From Fluviicoccus sp. (lineage in GTDB: Bacteria; Pseudomonadota; Gammaproteobacteria; Pseudomonadales; Moraxellaceae), in contig NZ_JAUSMX010000018.1 of NCBI RefSeq assembly GCF_030646115.1, forward strand, positions 186,001 to 250,000: a stretch of 64,000 nt of DNA, read 5' to 3'. The notes beneath the pieces are model-generated. The model saw nothing but the letters and a program-made list of their open reading frames with translations, had not been told where the DNA came from and ran no database searches. This document shows positions 41,592 to 50,594 of this stretch, piece by piece. The position numbers and the translations under genes are program-made. Position 1 is the stretch's first letter, and each line of letters opens with the position of its first letter.

Positions 41592-42773
41592 TTAACCCAG
41601 TAGCCGCATGGCCCGCGTAACGGCTGACGGCGTCACCCGCGTCAGGGCGGCAGCCAGCTTCAGGCTCTGTGGCAGCAAACCCGCCCCGCCCATCAGCAGC
41701 CTGCGGCTGGGCGCCCAGCGGCTGGCGCGGTAGAGCAGACCGGCCCGCCGGATCTGGCCGGCAATATCCTGACCAATACGGCGATGATAGTGGCCCGCAT
41801 CCAGCCCCGCGAGATAGTGGCCGGCCGCCAGCACCCCGCTGTGCAGCGCAATGCCCATGCCATCCCCCGTAAACGAGGAAATCACCCCGAACTGGTCTCC
41901 CAGACGGTAGATGCCGGACACCTTGCCGACAGGCGGTTGATAGACAAAGCCGTAAGGCACGCGGTAAACGGACAGGGGGTGCTCCAGCAAGGGCGTGGCA
42001 TCCGACAGCCTTCGCTGCAAGTGCGGGCAACTGCGCAACAGGATATGCAGCAGGCACTCCCAGGTGCCGCCGCACTCCATGAGCCAGCTCCGCTCAACCA
42101 GCAAGCAGAGATTGACCTGGTTATTCTCCACCTGTTGCAGTCCGGCATAGCCACGATCGAACAGCACCAGTTCCACATGACCGGCCAGTGCGCGTCGCTG
42201 TTCGCTATTCACGTCGAAATACATCTTGAAGCCGACCAGGTCTTCCGGCGCTGTCTCAGGTTCACGCCGCAGCCCGCGCATATCCTGCTTGCCGGTGGCC
42301 AGAAACAGGGTGCTTGTGCGCACTGACCCGGCGCTCTGGAAGTCGACAACGATGGAGCCGGTGGTGCTGGCAACACTGGCGCGGTGGCCGCGCCACAGCT
42401 GTGCGCCATTCTGGCGGGCCTGATCCAGCAGTGCTTCGTCCAGCTGAAAGCGCGACAGCCCCAGCCCCGTGAACGGTAAGGCGGTTTCGACAATATGCTT
42501 CTGGTAGATGAGGCGCAGGCGGGAGGTGACATGCCCCCCGAACGCATCCAGATCCAGCCCCAGCCGCCGCAGATAGCGCTGGGTTTCCGTACTGAGAAAA
42601 TCGCCGCAAATCTTGTGCGCGGCCGCCGCCTCGCGCTCCAGGATCAACACTTCCCGACCGGCCTTGGCCAGCACGCAGGCGGCTCCGGCTCCGGCCAGTC
42701 CGCCACCGACGACAACCACTTCCGCAGTCGCAGGCAGCTGCCGGGTAAACGGCACGGTTGGCGCGGCGGTCAT
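41592..42773 (-). CDS. FAD-dependent oxidoreductase (geranylgeranyl reductase/monooxygenase family)
   Basis: The 393-residue flavoprotein has the N-terminal dinucleotide motif VVVVGGGLAGAGAACVLAKAGREVLILER and the second FAD motif RLGDQFGVISSFTGDGMGIALHSG near residue 290. This places it in the PHBH-like group that includes the hydroxylase of Streptomyces phenolic-lipid clusters (SrsC type) and geranylgeranyl reductases. ATG 42773 overlaps the stop of the methyltransferase gene (ATGA). In this operon it would hydroxylate or oxidise the polyketide ring. Confidence 0.87.
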   Translation of the reverse strand: MTAAPTVPFTRQLPATAEVVVVGGGLAGAGAACVLAKAGREVLILEREAAAAHKICGDFLSTETQRYLRRLGLDLDAFGGHVTSRLRLIYQKHIVETALPFTGLGLSRFQLDEALLDQARQNGAQLWRGHRASVASTTGSIVVDFQSAGSVRTSTLFLATGKQDMRGLRREPETAPEDLVGFKMYFDVNSEQRRALAGHVELVLFDRGYAGLQQVENNQVNLCLLVERSWLMECGGTWECLLHILLRSCPHLQRRLSDATPLLEHPLSVYRVPYGFVYQPPVGKVSGIYRLGDQFGVISSFTGDGMGIALHSGVLAAGHYLAGLDAGHYHRRIGQDIAGQIRRAGLLYRASRWAPSRRLLMGGAGLLPQSLKLAAALTRVTPSAVTRAMRLLG

Positions 42774-43471
42774 TTCAGCCGCCCCACGCACAGGCGGAAA
42801 GGTACGTGCCAGCGGATGTCCGCCAGAATGCCCGCCTTCGCCAGCAAGGCCTGCCAGTCAGCGCGCCGGAAACTGCGCGCCACCGAGACCGCCCCGTCAT
42901 GCTGGACAACCGGATGCCAGCGCGCCAACCACGCCAGCACCGTGTAGCCATAGTAAGCCACGGGATGACGCTGCAGGTCAGCGATGAACCAGCCGCGCCG
43001 GGCATGCTGTTCCATCCATTGCAGGAACTGCACGACTTGGGTATCGGTCAGGTGATGGGTGAACTGCGAACTGACAATGAAGTCGGGCGGCGGGTCCGGT
43101 AAGAACGTGAAGACATCCCCGGTGCGATAGGTGATGTTCATGTCAGGCGGCGTGACCTGCCGGGCGGCGACGGCGCTGTTCGGATTCATGTCGATGCCTT
43201 GCAGCGTGACCTTGAACCCGCGCCGGGCGGCCGTGCGGTGAATCAGCCGCAGCAAGTCGCCCTGCCCGCAGGCAACATCCAGGATGCTGACGGAAGCACC
43301 GGCAGGCAGGCAGCGGATGGCCTGCTCCAGCCAGTCCAGGGTCGACTGGTGCGTCCGGGTCAGGCAGTTGACGGCGGCCAGATCGGCCAGGCACTGCTGA
43401 TAGTCTGCGCTACTGATGTCGTCGTTATCCATCAGTTCGGGTTGGGTGCTGCGTTTCCATAAATGGTTCAT
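42770..43471 (-). CDS. Class I SAM-dependent methyltransferase
   Basis: The 233-residue product has motif I ILDVACGQGDLLRLIHR (about 64-80), GIDMNPNSAVAAR as motif II and DFIVSSQFTHHLTD as the post-I/motif IV region. It is second in the type III PKS operon, 4 bases after the synthase, and overlaps the FAD-enzyme gene. O- or C-methylation of the polyketide product is the likely role, by analogy with synthase-methyltransferase-hydroxylase clusters. Confidence 0.87.
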   Translation of the reverse strand: MNHLWKRSTQPELMDNDDISSADYQQCLADLAAVNCLTRTHQSTLDWLEQAIRCLPAGASVSILDVACGQGDLLRLIHRTAARRGFKVTLQGIDMNPNSAVAARQVTPPDMNITYRTGDVFTFLPDPPPDFIVSSQFTHHLTDTQVVQFLQWMEQHARRGWFIADLQRHPVAYYGYTVLAWLARWHPVVQHDGAVSVARSFRRADWQALLAKAGILADIRWHVPFRLCVGRLK

Positions 43472-43475
43472 GATT

Positions 43476-44570
43476 TTAACCCGTCATCCGGAAGCGAAAG
43501 GTTTCGGCCACCATGCCCGGGCCAAAGGCCATGGCCAGACCACGGGCGTTGGGGCGCGGCTGGCGCAGCATGTCCTGCAACACGAACATGACCGTCGCCG
43601 ATGACATGTTGCCGTAGTCGTGCAATATGCGGCGGGAACGGCTCAGATCATCCGGCGTCAGTCCCAGCCCGGACTCCACGGCATCCAGTACCGAGCGACC
43701 ACCGGGATGGATCGCCCATAGTTCAAAATCGGTGACTTGCCCGCCGCGCAAGATCCGGTTGCCGCCTGCGGGCGACCTGTCATCGCGCAGGGTCTGGTTG
43801 ATCCGCTGCGGCACCTGGCCGGAGAGGTGCATGTTGAAACCGTGATCGCCGATGTGCCAGGTGATGTGGCCGCTGCTGTCGGGAATGATGATCGCCAGAA
43901 AGTCCTCCATGGCGATACCGACAGGCTGCGCGGTCACCAGCGCCGCACTGGCGCCGTCACCAAACAGCATCAGCGCCAGCAGGTTGTTCAGGTCGCTGCT
44001 TTCCTGCAGGTGCAGCGAACACAATTCAAGATTGACCACCAGCACGCGCGCCGCCGGATTGGTGTGGACGGCCTGATAAGCCAACCGCAGCGCCGGTACG
44101 GCGGCGGAACAGCCCATAAAACCGATCAGCGTTCGCTGTACATCGGGTTGCAGGCCCAGGGCCGACGCCAGTTGCAGATCCAGGCCGGGGGCCGTAAAGC
44201 CGGTGCAGGACGCAACGACCAGATGTGTGATGCCTTCCAGCATGCCGGTCGGCATCTCCTGTTTCAGTGCAGTCACGGCACGTGTCGCCAGACGCAGCGC
44301 TTCGGTTTCGTAGAGGGCCATGCGCGCCGCTGTTCCGGGAAAACGGCCACGCGGGTAGAAGCCGCCCGCATCGACGTCCTGACCGTTGCCGCGTCCGTCC
44401 ATCCGCATGAAGGAATAACGGTGGGCAATCCCTGAACGTTCCGCCATGCGGTCGAACAGTTGACGGCTGCGCGGCTCGGGCAGCATGGTGCGCATGACGG
44501 CATTGATCGGTTGGTGAATATCGTGCTCGGGGACGGCGGTGCCGATCCCGTTAATGTGGGCAGTTGTCAT
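43476..44570 (-). CDS. Type III polyketide synthase
   Basis: The 364-residue chalcone/stilbene-synthase-fold enzyme shows the complete catalytic triad: Cys122 in VVASCTGFTAPG, His288 in WAIHPGG and Asn321 in YGNMSSATVMF. GFMGCSAAVPAL is the second conserved Cys region. Such enzymes extend CoA-bound starters with malonyl-CoA to alkylresorcinols, alkylpyrones or similar. ATG 44570 is chosen because conserved sequence begins just after it; the open frame extends 45 codons upstream with no family content. It heads a five-gene operon and is divergent from the fadE-type gene. Confidence 0.94.
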   Translation of the reverse strand: MTTAHINGIGTAVPEHDIHQPINAVMRTMLPEPRSRQLFDRMAERSGIAHRYSFMRMDGRGNGQDVDAGGFYPRGRFPGTAARMALYETEALRLATRAVTALKQEMPTGMLEGITHLVVASCTGFTAPGLDLQLASALGLQPDVQRTLIGFMGCSAAVPALRLAYQAVHTNPAARVLVVNLELCSLHLQESSDLNNLLALMLFGDGASAALVTAQPVGIAMEDFLAIIIPDSSGHITWHIGDHGFNMHLSGQVPQRINQTLRDDRSPAGGNRILRGGQVTDFELWAIHPGGRSVLDAVESGLGLTPDDLSRSRRILHDYGNMSSATVMFVLQDMLRQPRPNARGLAMAFGPGMVAETFRFRMTG

Positions 44571-44853
44571 GCTGTGCTCGCCGGGTGCCGGATGATTGCA
44601 ACCAACAGCCCGGCAGGAGTCCGGGCTGTCCTGACCTTGGCGGGGAGGATGGCCATTTTTAAAGACATGATGAGTGTGCCTAAACGTGGCGGTCAGATTC
44701 CGCAACGATAGGCCGAAACCCGTGGGCCATCTGTGCGGCTACCCACATTGGTGCGCGATCCATACAGGACAGGAACAGCATCGCGACAAGGATTCGGATG
44801 CGGACCGGTCAAAGCATGTCACGCTGTTCCATCACGAAGATGAGGATGCAGCG

Positions 44854-47160
44854 ATGTTCGCCCTGTTGATGAAATGGATGCAAGCCAAGCATCTTTTACC
44901 GAAAATCTCCGAAACGGAGCGTCAGGCGCTGGAGGCCGGCGATGTCTGGATCGAAGGTGGTTTTTTTGCAGGGAAGCCCGATTTCAACCGGATTCTCCGC
45001 CAACCCTATGCAGTGCTCACGGTTGAGGAACAGGCGTTTCTGGATGGTCCCTGTAACGCACTGCTCGCCATGGTTGACGCCTACGAGGTCGCCCGGACGC
45101 GTAAAGTTCCCGAGGATGTCCTGGCGTTCATCAAGGCCCATGGCTTTATGGGGTTGCTGATTCCCAAGCGCTACGGCGGCAAGGAGTTTTCGCCGCTGGC
45201 GATTTCCACCATCATGGCCAAGCTCAATACCCATTCCTTCACGGTCGGCACCTACGTGATGATTCCCAACTCCCTGGGGGCGGCCGAACTGATCAGCCAT
45301 TACGGAACTGACGCCCAAAAAGACAGTTATCTGCCCAAACTGGCTACAGGTGAATACGTTCCCTGCTTTGGACTAACCGAACCCACTGCCGGTTCGGATG
45401 CCGCCAGTATCAAGGCGGAGGGTGCACTGTTTCGGGATGAGGCCGGTGAGCTGCAGATCCGGCTCAATTTCCGCAAGCGCTATATTACGCTGGCGCCAAC
45501 GGCCAATTTGGTCACGCTCGCCTGCCGCCTTAAAGACCCCGGAAACCTTCTGGGTAAAGGGGAGGATGTCGGTATTACCACGGTGCTGATTCACAAAGGG
45601 ACGCCGGGGTTTGTCTCGGGAGACCATCATGACCCGATCGGCGAAGCCTTCGATAACGGCCCTCTCACCGGTGTGAACGTCATCATCCCCGTCAGCCATA
45701 TCATTGGCGGCGCCGCCAATGCGGGCAACGGCTGGCGCATGCTCATGGAGCAGCTGGCCGGGGGTCGGGCGGTCAGCCTGCCGGCGGGGGCAATCGGCTC
45801 GGCGAAGCGGGTGGTGGCCACGGTGGGCGCGTACTCCATGGTGCGTCAACAATTCGGTATCGCGATTGGCCATATGGAGGGCGTTGAAGAAAAAGTCGGC
45901 AAGATTGCCGCGCTGACTTACCTGCTGGAAGCGTCCCGGGTGTTTGGCTGCTCGGCATTGAATGCGGGTATTCATCCGCCCGTTGTCTCTGCCGTGCTCA
46001 AGACCTATACCACTGAGATTGCCCGCAATCTGGGTCAGGACGGGATGGATATCTGTGCGGGTGCAGGCGTCATGCAAGGACCCAATAATATTCTCGCCAA
46101 GGGGTATTGTTCGGCGGCGGTCGGTGTAACGGTGGAAGGCGCGAATATTCTGACCCGCACGCTCATCATCTTTGGCCAAGGAGCCATCCGCTGCCATCCG
46201 TTTGCATTGAAGGTGGTGGACAGTGTAGTGAATAAAGAGGTATCTGCGTTCAGGAGCGCCTTGCTTGCCTGGATGATACAGTTTGTCGCCGGGTTAATCC
46301 GAACCGTTTTTTTGGGGTTGACCCGTGGCCGACTGATGACGCTACCCGATGTGGCTGTGGAAACCGGCACATACTACCGGCGTATTGCCTGGGCGGCGGC
46401 CCGCTTTGGTTTTCTGACGAACATGGCGATGTTTGCCATTGGCGGCAAGCTCAAGGCGCGCGGCAAGTTGACGGGGCGCTATGCCGATGTGCTGGCCTGG
46501 ATGCTGATGGCGACAGCGACGTTGCGGCGTTTTGAGGCCGAAGGCCGACGGGCGGAAGACCTGCCCCTGGTGCACTATGCACTTACCCATGCACTCAGTG
46601 AAATGCAGAAAGCCTTTGAAGGTATCTACGCCAATTTTGACGGGGTGATTGGTCATGTATTGCGTTTCTTTGCGACCTTGCCGCTGCGATTGAATCCGCT
46701 GGCAGCGCCCCCTGATGATGCGATGAGTCATGCGGCGGCGCGCTGTATTCAAACCTGTAACTCGCAATATCTGCGTCTTACCGAGGGTATTTACAAGCCC
46801 GAAGAAGGCTCGCCCGGTCTGGGGCGTTTGCAGTATGCATTCCGCCTGAGCAGTGAGATAGCGCCCATCCTGACCAAAATCCGGGAAGCCCAATTGCGAA
46901 AAACGCTACCCAAAGGTGCGGCCGAAGAGTTGGCTGACCTTGCCGCCGCGAATGGCGTCATCAGTCATGATGAGGCCGGGCAGGTGGTGCTCGCCAGGGC
47001 GACTGGTTTGAGTGCGATTGAAGTGGATGTGTTCAGACCAGAGCAGTATTACGCGGCCAGCAGGGGACTGGCAGGTATTTATACGGAGACGCCCTGCACC
47101 CCCCGTCAGACCTTATCCAGCGACTTTTCTGCAGGGGCTGTGAATACAACGCCAGATTGA
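44854..47160 (+). CDS. fadE: Acyl-CoA dehydrogenase, FadE type
   Basis: The 768-residue enzyme matches FadE: an N-terminal helical part, the central ACAD domain with FGLTEPTAGSDAAS, GGRAVSLPAGAIGSAK and GQDGMDICAGAGVMQGPNNILAKGY, and a long C-terminal extension (DUF1974-like) with RLNPLAAPPDD and RLTEGIYKPEE. FadE catalyses the first oxidation of beta-oxidation. ATG 44854 follows GAGGATG; 60 codons upstream are open but not family-like. The FadE N-terminal hydrophobic anchor is not obvious here. It is divergent from the type III PKS gene, so it may be part of that locus's fatty-acyl supply or simply a neighbour. Confidence 0.9.
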   Translation: MFALLMKWMQAKHLLPKISETERQALEAGDVWIEGGFFAGKPDFNRILRQPYAVLTVEEQAFLDGPCNALLAMVDAYEVARTRKVPEDVLAFIKAHGFMGLLIPKRYGGKEFSPLAISTIMAKLNTHSFTVGTYVMIPNSLGAAELISHYGTDAQKDSYLPKLATGEYVPCFGLTEPTAGSDAASIKAEGALFRDEAGELQIRLNFRKRYITLAPTANLVTLACRLKDPGNLLGKGEDVGITTVLIHKGTPGFVSGDHHDPIGEAFDNGPLTGVNVIIPVSHIIGGAANAGNGWRMLMEQLAGGRAVSLPAGAIGSAKRVVATVGAYSMVRQQFGIAIGHMEGVEEKVGKIAALTYLLEASRVFGCSALNAGIHPPVVSAVLKTYTTEIARNLGQDGMDICAGAGVMQGPNNILAKGYCSAAVGVTVEGANILTRTLIIFGQGAIRCHPFALKVVDSVVNKEVSAFRSALLAWMIQFVAGLIRTVFLGLTRGRLMTLPDVAVETGTYYRRIAWAAARFGFLTNMAMFAIGGKLKARGKLTGRYADVLAWMLMATATLRRFEAEGRRAEDLPLVHYALTHALSEMQKAFEGIYANFDGVIGHVLRFFATLPLRLNPLAAPPDDAMSHAAARCIQTCNSQYLRLTEGIYKPEEGSPGLGRLQYAFRLSSEIAPILTKIREAQLRKTLPKGAAEELADLAAANGVISHDEAGQVVLARATGLSAIEVDVFRPEQYYAASRGLAGIYTETPCTPRQTLSSDFSAGAVNTTPD

Positions 47161-47268
47161 CCCCCGGCACGCCCGCCGCCCTAGCGGTCGAACAGCTGAC
47201 AGTTGCGCTGATCGAGCAGTATGGGGTACATCTGGGCGGTATCGCCATAGGCGGGAAGAGGAAGTGGG

Positions 47269-48621
47269 TCATGACGGCGATGCCCGCAACGTCACCCACT
47301 CCTCCGCCGCACTGGGATGGATGCCGATGGTTGAGTCGAACACCGCCTTTGTCGCTCCGGCACGCATCGCCACGGCAAACCCCTGCATCATTTCCGCCGC
47401 ATCCTCCCCGACCATGTGCATGCCCAGCACCCGGTCGGTGTTCCGCTCCACCACCATCTTCATCAGGGTCTTTTCATCCAGACCGGACAAGGCGTTTTTC
47501 ATGGGTTTGAAAACGGTTTTGTAGATGTCGATTTCCTTGAATTCGGCGCGGGCCTGTGCTTCGGTCAGGCCGACAGTGCTGACCGGCGGCTGGCAGAAAA
47601 TGGCCGTGGGAATGTGGTCATAATCCACCGGCTTTGCCGATTTACCATACAGCACCTGCGCCAGCGCCACGCCTTCGGCAATGGCAACCGGCGTCAGCTT
47701 GACTCGGTCGGTCACATCACCGATGGCATACACCGACTGCGCTGAGCTTTGATACTGCTCGTTGACCTTGATCGCGTGGTGTTCGTCCAATTCAACGTCC
47801 AGTGCTTCCAGCCCCAGTCCGCCGGAATTCGGGGTGCGGCCAATGGCATACATCACCAGTCCGGCCTGCAAAGTGCTGCCATCCGCCAGCCGCAAGACAT
47901 AGCCAGCATCTGCTTTTTCAACGGACTTGATCTCGGTATTGAACAAGATGGTGATGCCTTGCCTGACCATGGCTTCGGCCAGAAAATCCCGGATATCATC
48001 ATCAAAACCGTTCAGTATCTTGTCGTCGCGATTGCAAACCGTGGTCTTGACGCCCAGCCCGTGCAGAATCCCGGCAAATTCCACCGCGATATAGCCGCCG
48101 CCAACGATGACAATACTGTCGGGTAACTTTTCGAGAGAAAACAGGTCGTTGGAAGTCACGACCAGTTCCTTGCCGCGGATGTCGGGCGTCACCGGCCGCC
48201 CGCCGGTGGCGATCAGGGTACGTTCGCTACGGTAGGCTTTGCCATTGACTTCAACCGTGTGTGCATCCAGCACCTTCGCCTTTCCGGACAGAACCGTCAC
48301 GCCCGAAGTTTGCAGCAGTTTGTTGTAGACCGCGTGCAGGCGCTCGACTTCGCGGTTCTTGGCGGTCATCAGGCTGGGCCAGTCGAAGCCGGGTTGGTCC
48401 ATCGTCCAGCCGAATCCGGGGGCGGCGGCAAAATCCGCCCGGAACTGCGAGGCGTAGACAAACAGCTTCTTGGGTACACAGCCGGCATTGATGCAGGTTC
48501 CGCCCAGAGACCGCTGCTCGGCAATGGCGACGCGTGCCCCACAGTCTGCCGCCATGCGCGCTGCACGCACGCCGCCGGAACCCGCGCCGATGACAAACAG
48601 GTCATAGTCATAGTTCGTCAT
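47269..48621 (-). CDS. gor: Glutathione-disulfide reductase
   Basis: The 450-residue flavoprotein has FAD motif FVIGAGSGGVRAAR, the redox-active disulfide in GGTCINAGCVPKK (about C43 and C48), NADPH motif IVIVGGGYIAVEFAGIL, YAIGDVTD, and the C-terminal HPSAAEEWVTLR with the catalytic His-Glu pair of glutathione reductase (HPTxxEE). It regenerates GSH from GSSG using NADPH. The peroxiredoxin gene lies 11 bases upstream, so the two are likely co-transcribed for peroxide defence. Confidence 0.94.
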   Translation of the reverse strand: MTNYDYDLFVIGAGSGGVRAARMAADCGARVAIAEQRSLGGTCINAGCVPKKLFVYASQFRADFAAAPGFGWTMDQPGFDWPSLMTAKNREVERLHAVYNKLLQTSGVTVLSGKAKVLDAHTVEVNGKAYRSERTLIATGGRPVTPDIRGKELVVTSNDLFSLEKLPDSIVIVGGGYIAVEFAGILHGLGVKTTVCNRDDKILNGFDDDIRDFLAEAMVRQGITILFNTEIKSVEKADAGYVLRLADGSTLQAGLVMYAIGRTPNSGGLGLEALDVELDEHHAIKVNEQYQSSAQSVYAIGDVTDRVKLTPVAIAEGVALAQVLYGKSAKPVDYDHIPTAIFCQPPVSTVGLTEAQARAEFKEIDIYKTVFKPMKNALSGLDEKTLMKMVVERNTDRVLGMHMVGEDAAEMMQGFAVAMRAGATKAVFDSTIGIHPSAAEEWVTLRASPS

Positions 48622-48632
48622 GGTTGTCTTCC

Positions 48633-49175
48633 TTAAGTCCGGGCAGCATCGTGCTGTTGGGTCAGGTAGGCCAGCAAGGTATCGGCATCACTGGTGGTAA
48701 AGGGATCGTCAGGGCAGTTGTCGCACTGGCCGGGCTCGCTGAACAGCTTGAGTATCTTCATGTCCCGGACAATCATGGAATAGCGCCAGGACCGGCTGCC
48801 GAAGCCCAGATTGTCCTTTTTCACCAGCATGCCCATGGCGCGGCTGAATTCACCGTTACCGTCCGGAAGCATCCTGACGTGGCGGATATCCAGGTGCAGG
48901 CCCCATTGATACATGACAAAGGCATCATTCACCGCCAGGCAGTAAACCTCATCCACCCCCAGATCCTTCAAAGCCTGATAGCGGGCTTCATAGCCGGGCA
49001 GATGCTTGTTGGAACAAGTGGGCGTAAAAGCACCGGGCACGGCCAGAATGACGCAGGTTTTCCCTTTGAAGATCTCGGTGCTGCTGACATCCTGCCAGCG
49101 GAAAGGGTTATCACCGGCGATACTGTCGTCACGAACGCGGGTTTTGAACAGGATTTCCGGAACAGTGGCAGGCAT
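48633..49175 (-). CDS. Peroxiredoxin, Prx5/PrxII type
   Basis: The 180-residue protein has the peroxidatic Cys54 in VPGAFTPTCSNKHLPG, the standard active-site T-x-x-C with upstream Pro, followed by LGVDEVYCLAVNDAFVMYQWG. PrxII enzymes reduce peroxides with glutaredoxin or glutathione. A C-terminal QCDNCPDDPF motif (about 150-160) contains two more cysteines that could act in resolution. It is in operon with gor, which would recycle the glutathione. The Prx-glutaredoxin fusion seen in some relatives is not present. Confidence 0.92.
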   Translation of the reverse strand: MPATVPEILFKTRVRDDSIAGDNPFRWQDVSSTEIFKGKTCVILAVPGAFTPTCSNKHLPGYEARYQALKDLGVDEVYCLAVNDAFVMYQWGLHLDIRHVRMLPDGNGEFSRAMGMLVKKDNLGFGSRSWRYSMIVRDMKILKLFSEPGQCDNCPDDPFTTSDADTLLAYLTQQHDAART

Positions 49176-49227
49176 GATGACGCTCCTTGGGACAATAGTC
49201 AGCGCAGGGGAACCGTTCCCCCGTCGT

Positions 49228-49827
49228 TCAGGTAACTGAAACCGGCGTCGTGCGGCCCAGCAGCGAATCGCCGATCAGGGCCTTGGCCTGTTCGCGCTCA
49301 CTGTCGCTATGGGTGTGCACCATCAGCACGACATTGCCGGACTTGATGGCATCCCGGACCAGCTCGGAAAACACCCCTTCCTTCCGGGATACTTCGCCCC
49401 CCGGAGTATCCGTGGCGGCGGCGCCGGCGGCAGCGCCCGCCAGCCCGCCAATGGAAGCAAACCACCCCATCATGACCAGCGGCGCCACCACCGGACTGGC
49501 GACAAACAAGGTCACACTGGACGCCCACAGCATGACGGTGCCCAGCGCGCCGGCCCCGGCGCCAATGGCCGTGCCGATGGCGCCATCGACCAGCATGTCC
49601 TTCAGGACCTCATCGCTGCCTTCCTCCACAAACGGTTGCGAGCTTTCGTTCAGGATGCTGATATTGGCATTCGCAATGCCGACAGCCAGCAAGCGGTTAC
49701 GGGTCGACTCGGCCGCGAGGTGATCAGGATAAATCGCCGAGACGGTATGGGTGGAAACCGGAGCCGGTGGTACGGCATGGCCGGCAACCGGCATCGTGCC
49801 GGGATGATCTTCAGGGGTAATATTCAT
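49228..49827 (-). CDS. Glycine-rich membrane stress protein (general-stress/glycine-zipper type)
   Basis: The 199-residue product has a small alpha/beta region (VSAIYPDHLAAESTRNRLLAVGIANANISIL) resembling the general-stress-protein-17M/YflT domain, a glycine-zipper membrane segment (AIGTAIGAGAGALGTVMLW and GWFASIGGLAGAAAGAAA), and a second soluble part with VVLMVHTHSDSEREQAKALI. Such proteins are common in stress islands; function unknown. It lies between the peroxiredoxin and FMN-reductase genes on the same strand with gaps of 50-65 bases. Confidence 0.75.
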   Translation of the reverse strand: MNITPEDHPGTMPVAGHAVPPAPVSTHTVSAIYPDHLAAESTRNRLLAVGIANANISILNESSQPFVEEGSDEVLKDMLVDGAIGTAIGAGAGALGTVMLWASSVTLFVASPVVAPLVMMGWFASIGGLAGAAAGAAATDTPGGEVSRKEGVFSELVRDAIKSGNVVLMVHTHSDSEREQAKALIGDSLLGRTTPVSVT

Positions 49828-49892
49828 AGCGCCCTCAGCAGGTGGAGGCCGGGACTTCGGGAAGCCAGGCCTTTTGAAAACAAATAGGATAT

Positions 49893-50456
49893 TCAGATTT
49901 CCGAGCCCAGTTTCCGGGTCAGATCGGCCAGGTTTTCCATCAGTTGCCGGATCAGCTCCCGGGTAGGCACATCCACCAGCACACCTTCTGTATCAAAGAC
50001 TTTGCAGGCGTTGGCGATCATCACTTCGGGCTGGTTGACCGGCAGCATGTCGAGCGTGATGAAGGTCTGCCGCAGGTGGTATTGCGCCCGCGCCGAACCA
50101 AACAAGCCGATGGATGCCCCCATCACCGCGACCGGTTTGCCGGTCCAGGCGCTGTCACCATAGGGGCGGGAGGCGCAATCAATGGCATTTTTCAGCACGC
50201 CGGGGACGGAGTAGTTGTATTCCGGGGTGGCGAGAACAATCGCGTCGGCAGCCCGGATCTGTTTCTTGAACTCCATCAATCGGGGAGCGGGATCTTCCTC
50301 GCTGTCCTGGTTGTACAGGGAAATACCCGCCAGATCGAAAATGTCCATACGGACACCGTCAGGAAGCAGGCTCTGCGCCGCCACCAGCGCGGCGCGGTTG
50401 TACGAGGCCCTGCGAAGGCTGCCGGGAATGCCGAGAAAACAGAGCGGTGCGTCCAT
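49893..50456 (-). CDS. NADPH-dependent FMN reductase (ChrR-like)
   Basis: The 187-residue flavodoxin-fold protein has the FMN phosphate loop GSLRRASYNRAAL (about 10-22), TPEYNYSVPGVLKNAIDCASRP (about 77-98), and GKPVAVMGASIGLFGSARAQYHLRQTF, the pattern of the ChrR/YieF quinone or chromate reductases. It reduces quinones and other electrophiles by two electrons with NAD(P)H. Together with peroxiredoxin and glutathione reductase it makes a redox-stress group. Confidence 0.9.
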   Translation of the reverse strand: MDAPLCFLGIPGSLRRASYNRAALVAAQSLLPDGVRMDIFDLAGISLYNQDSEEDPAPRLMEFKKQIRAADAIVLATPEYNYSVPGVLKNAIDCASRPYGDSAWTGKPVAVMGASIGLFGSARAQYHLRQTFITLDMLPVNQPEVMIANACKVFDTEGVLVDVPTRELIRQLMENLADLTRKLGSEI

Positions 50457-50594
50457 CTAGGAAACCCTTGGCCGGATACTCCGGCTGCATATGACTAGCA
50501 AGAGGCGACCTTAACAACGACCGGGGGCTTCGTCTGTTCGTTCACGAACACAGGCCTGGCGGCCTCAACGTCTCAAGGGGAAATCCGGGGGCTG

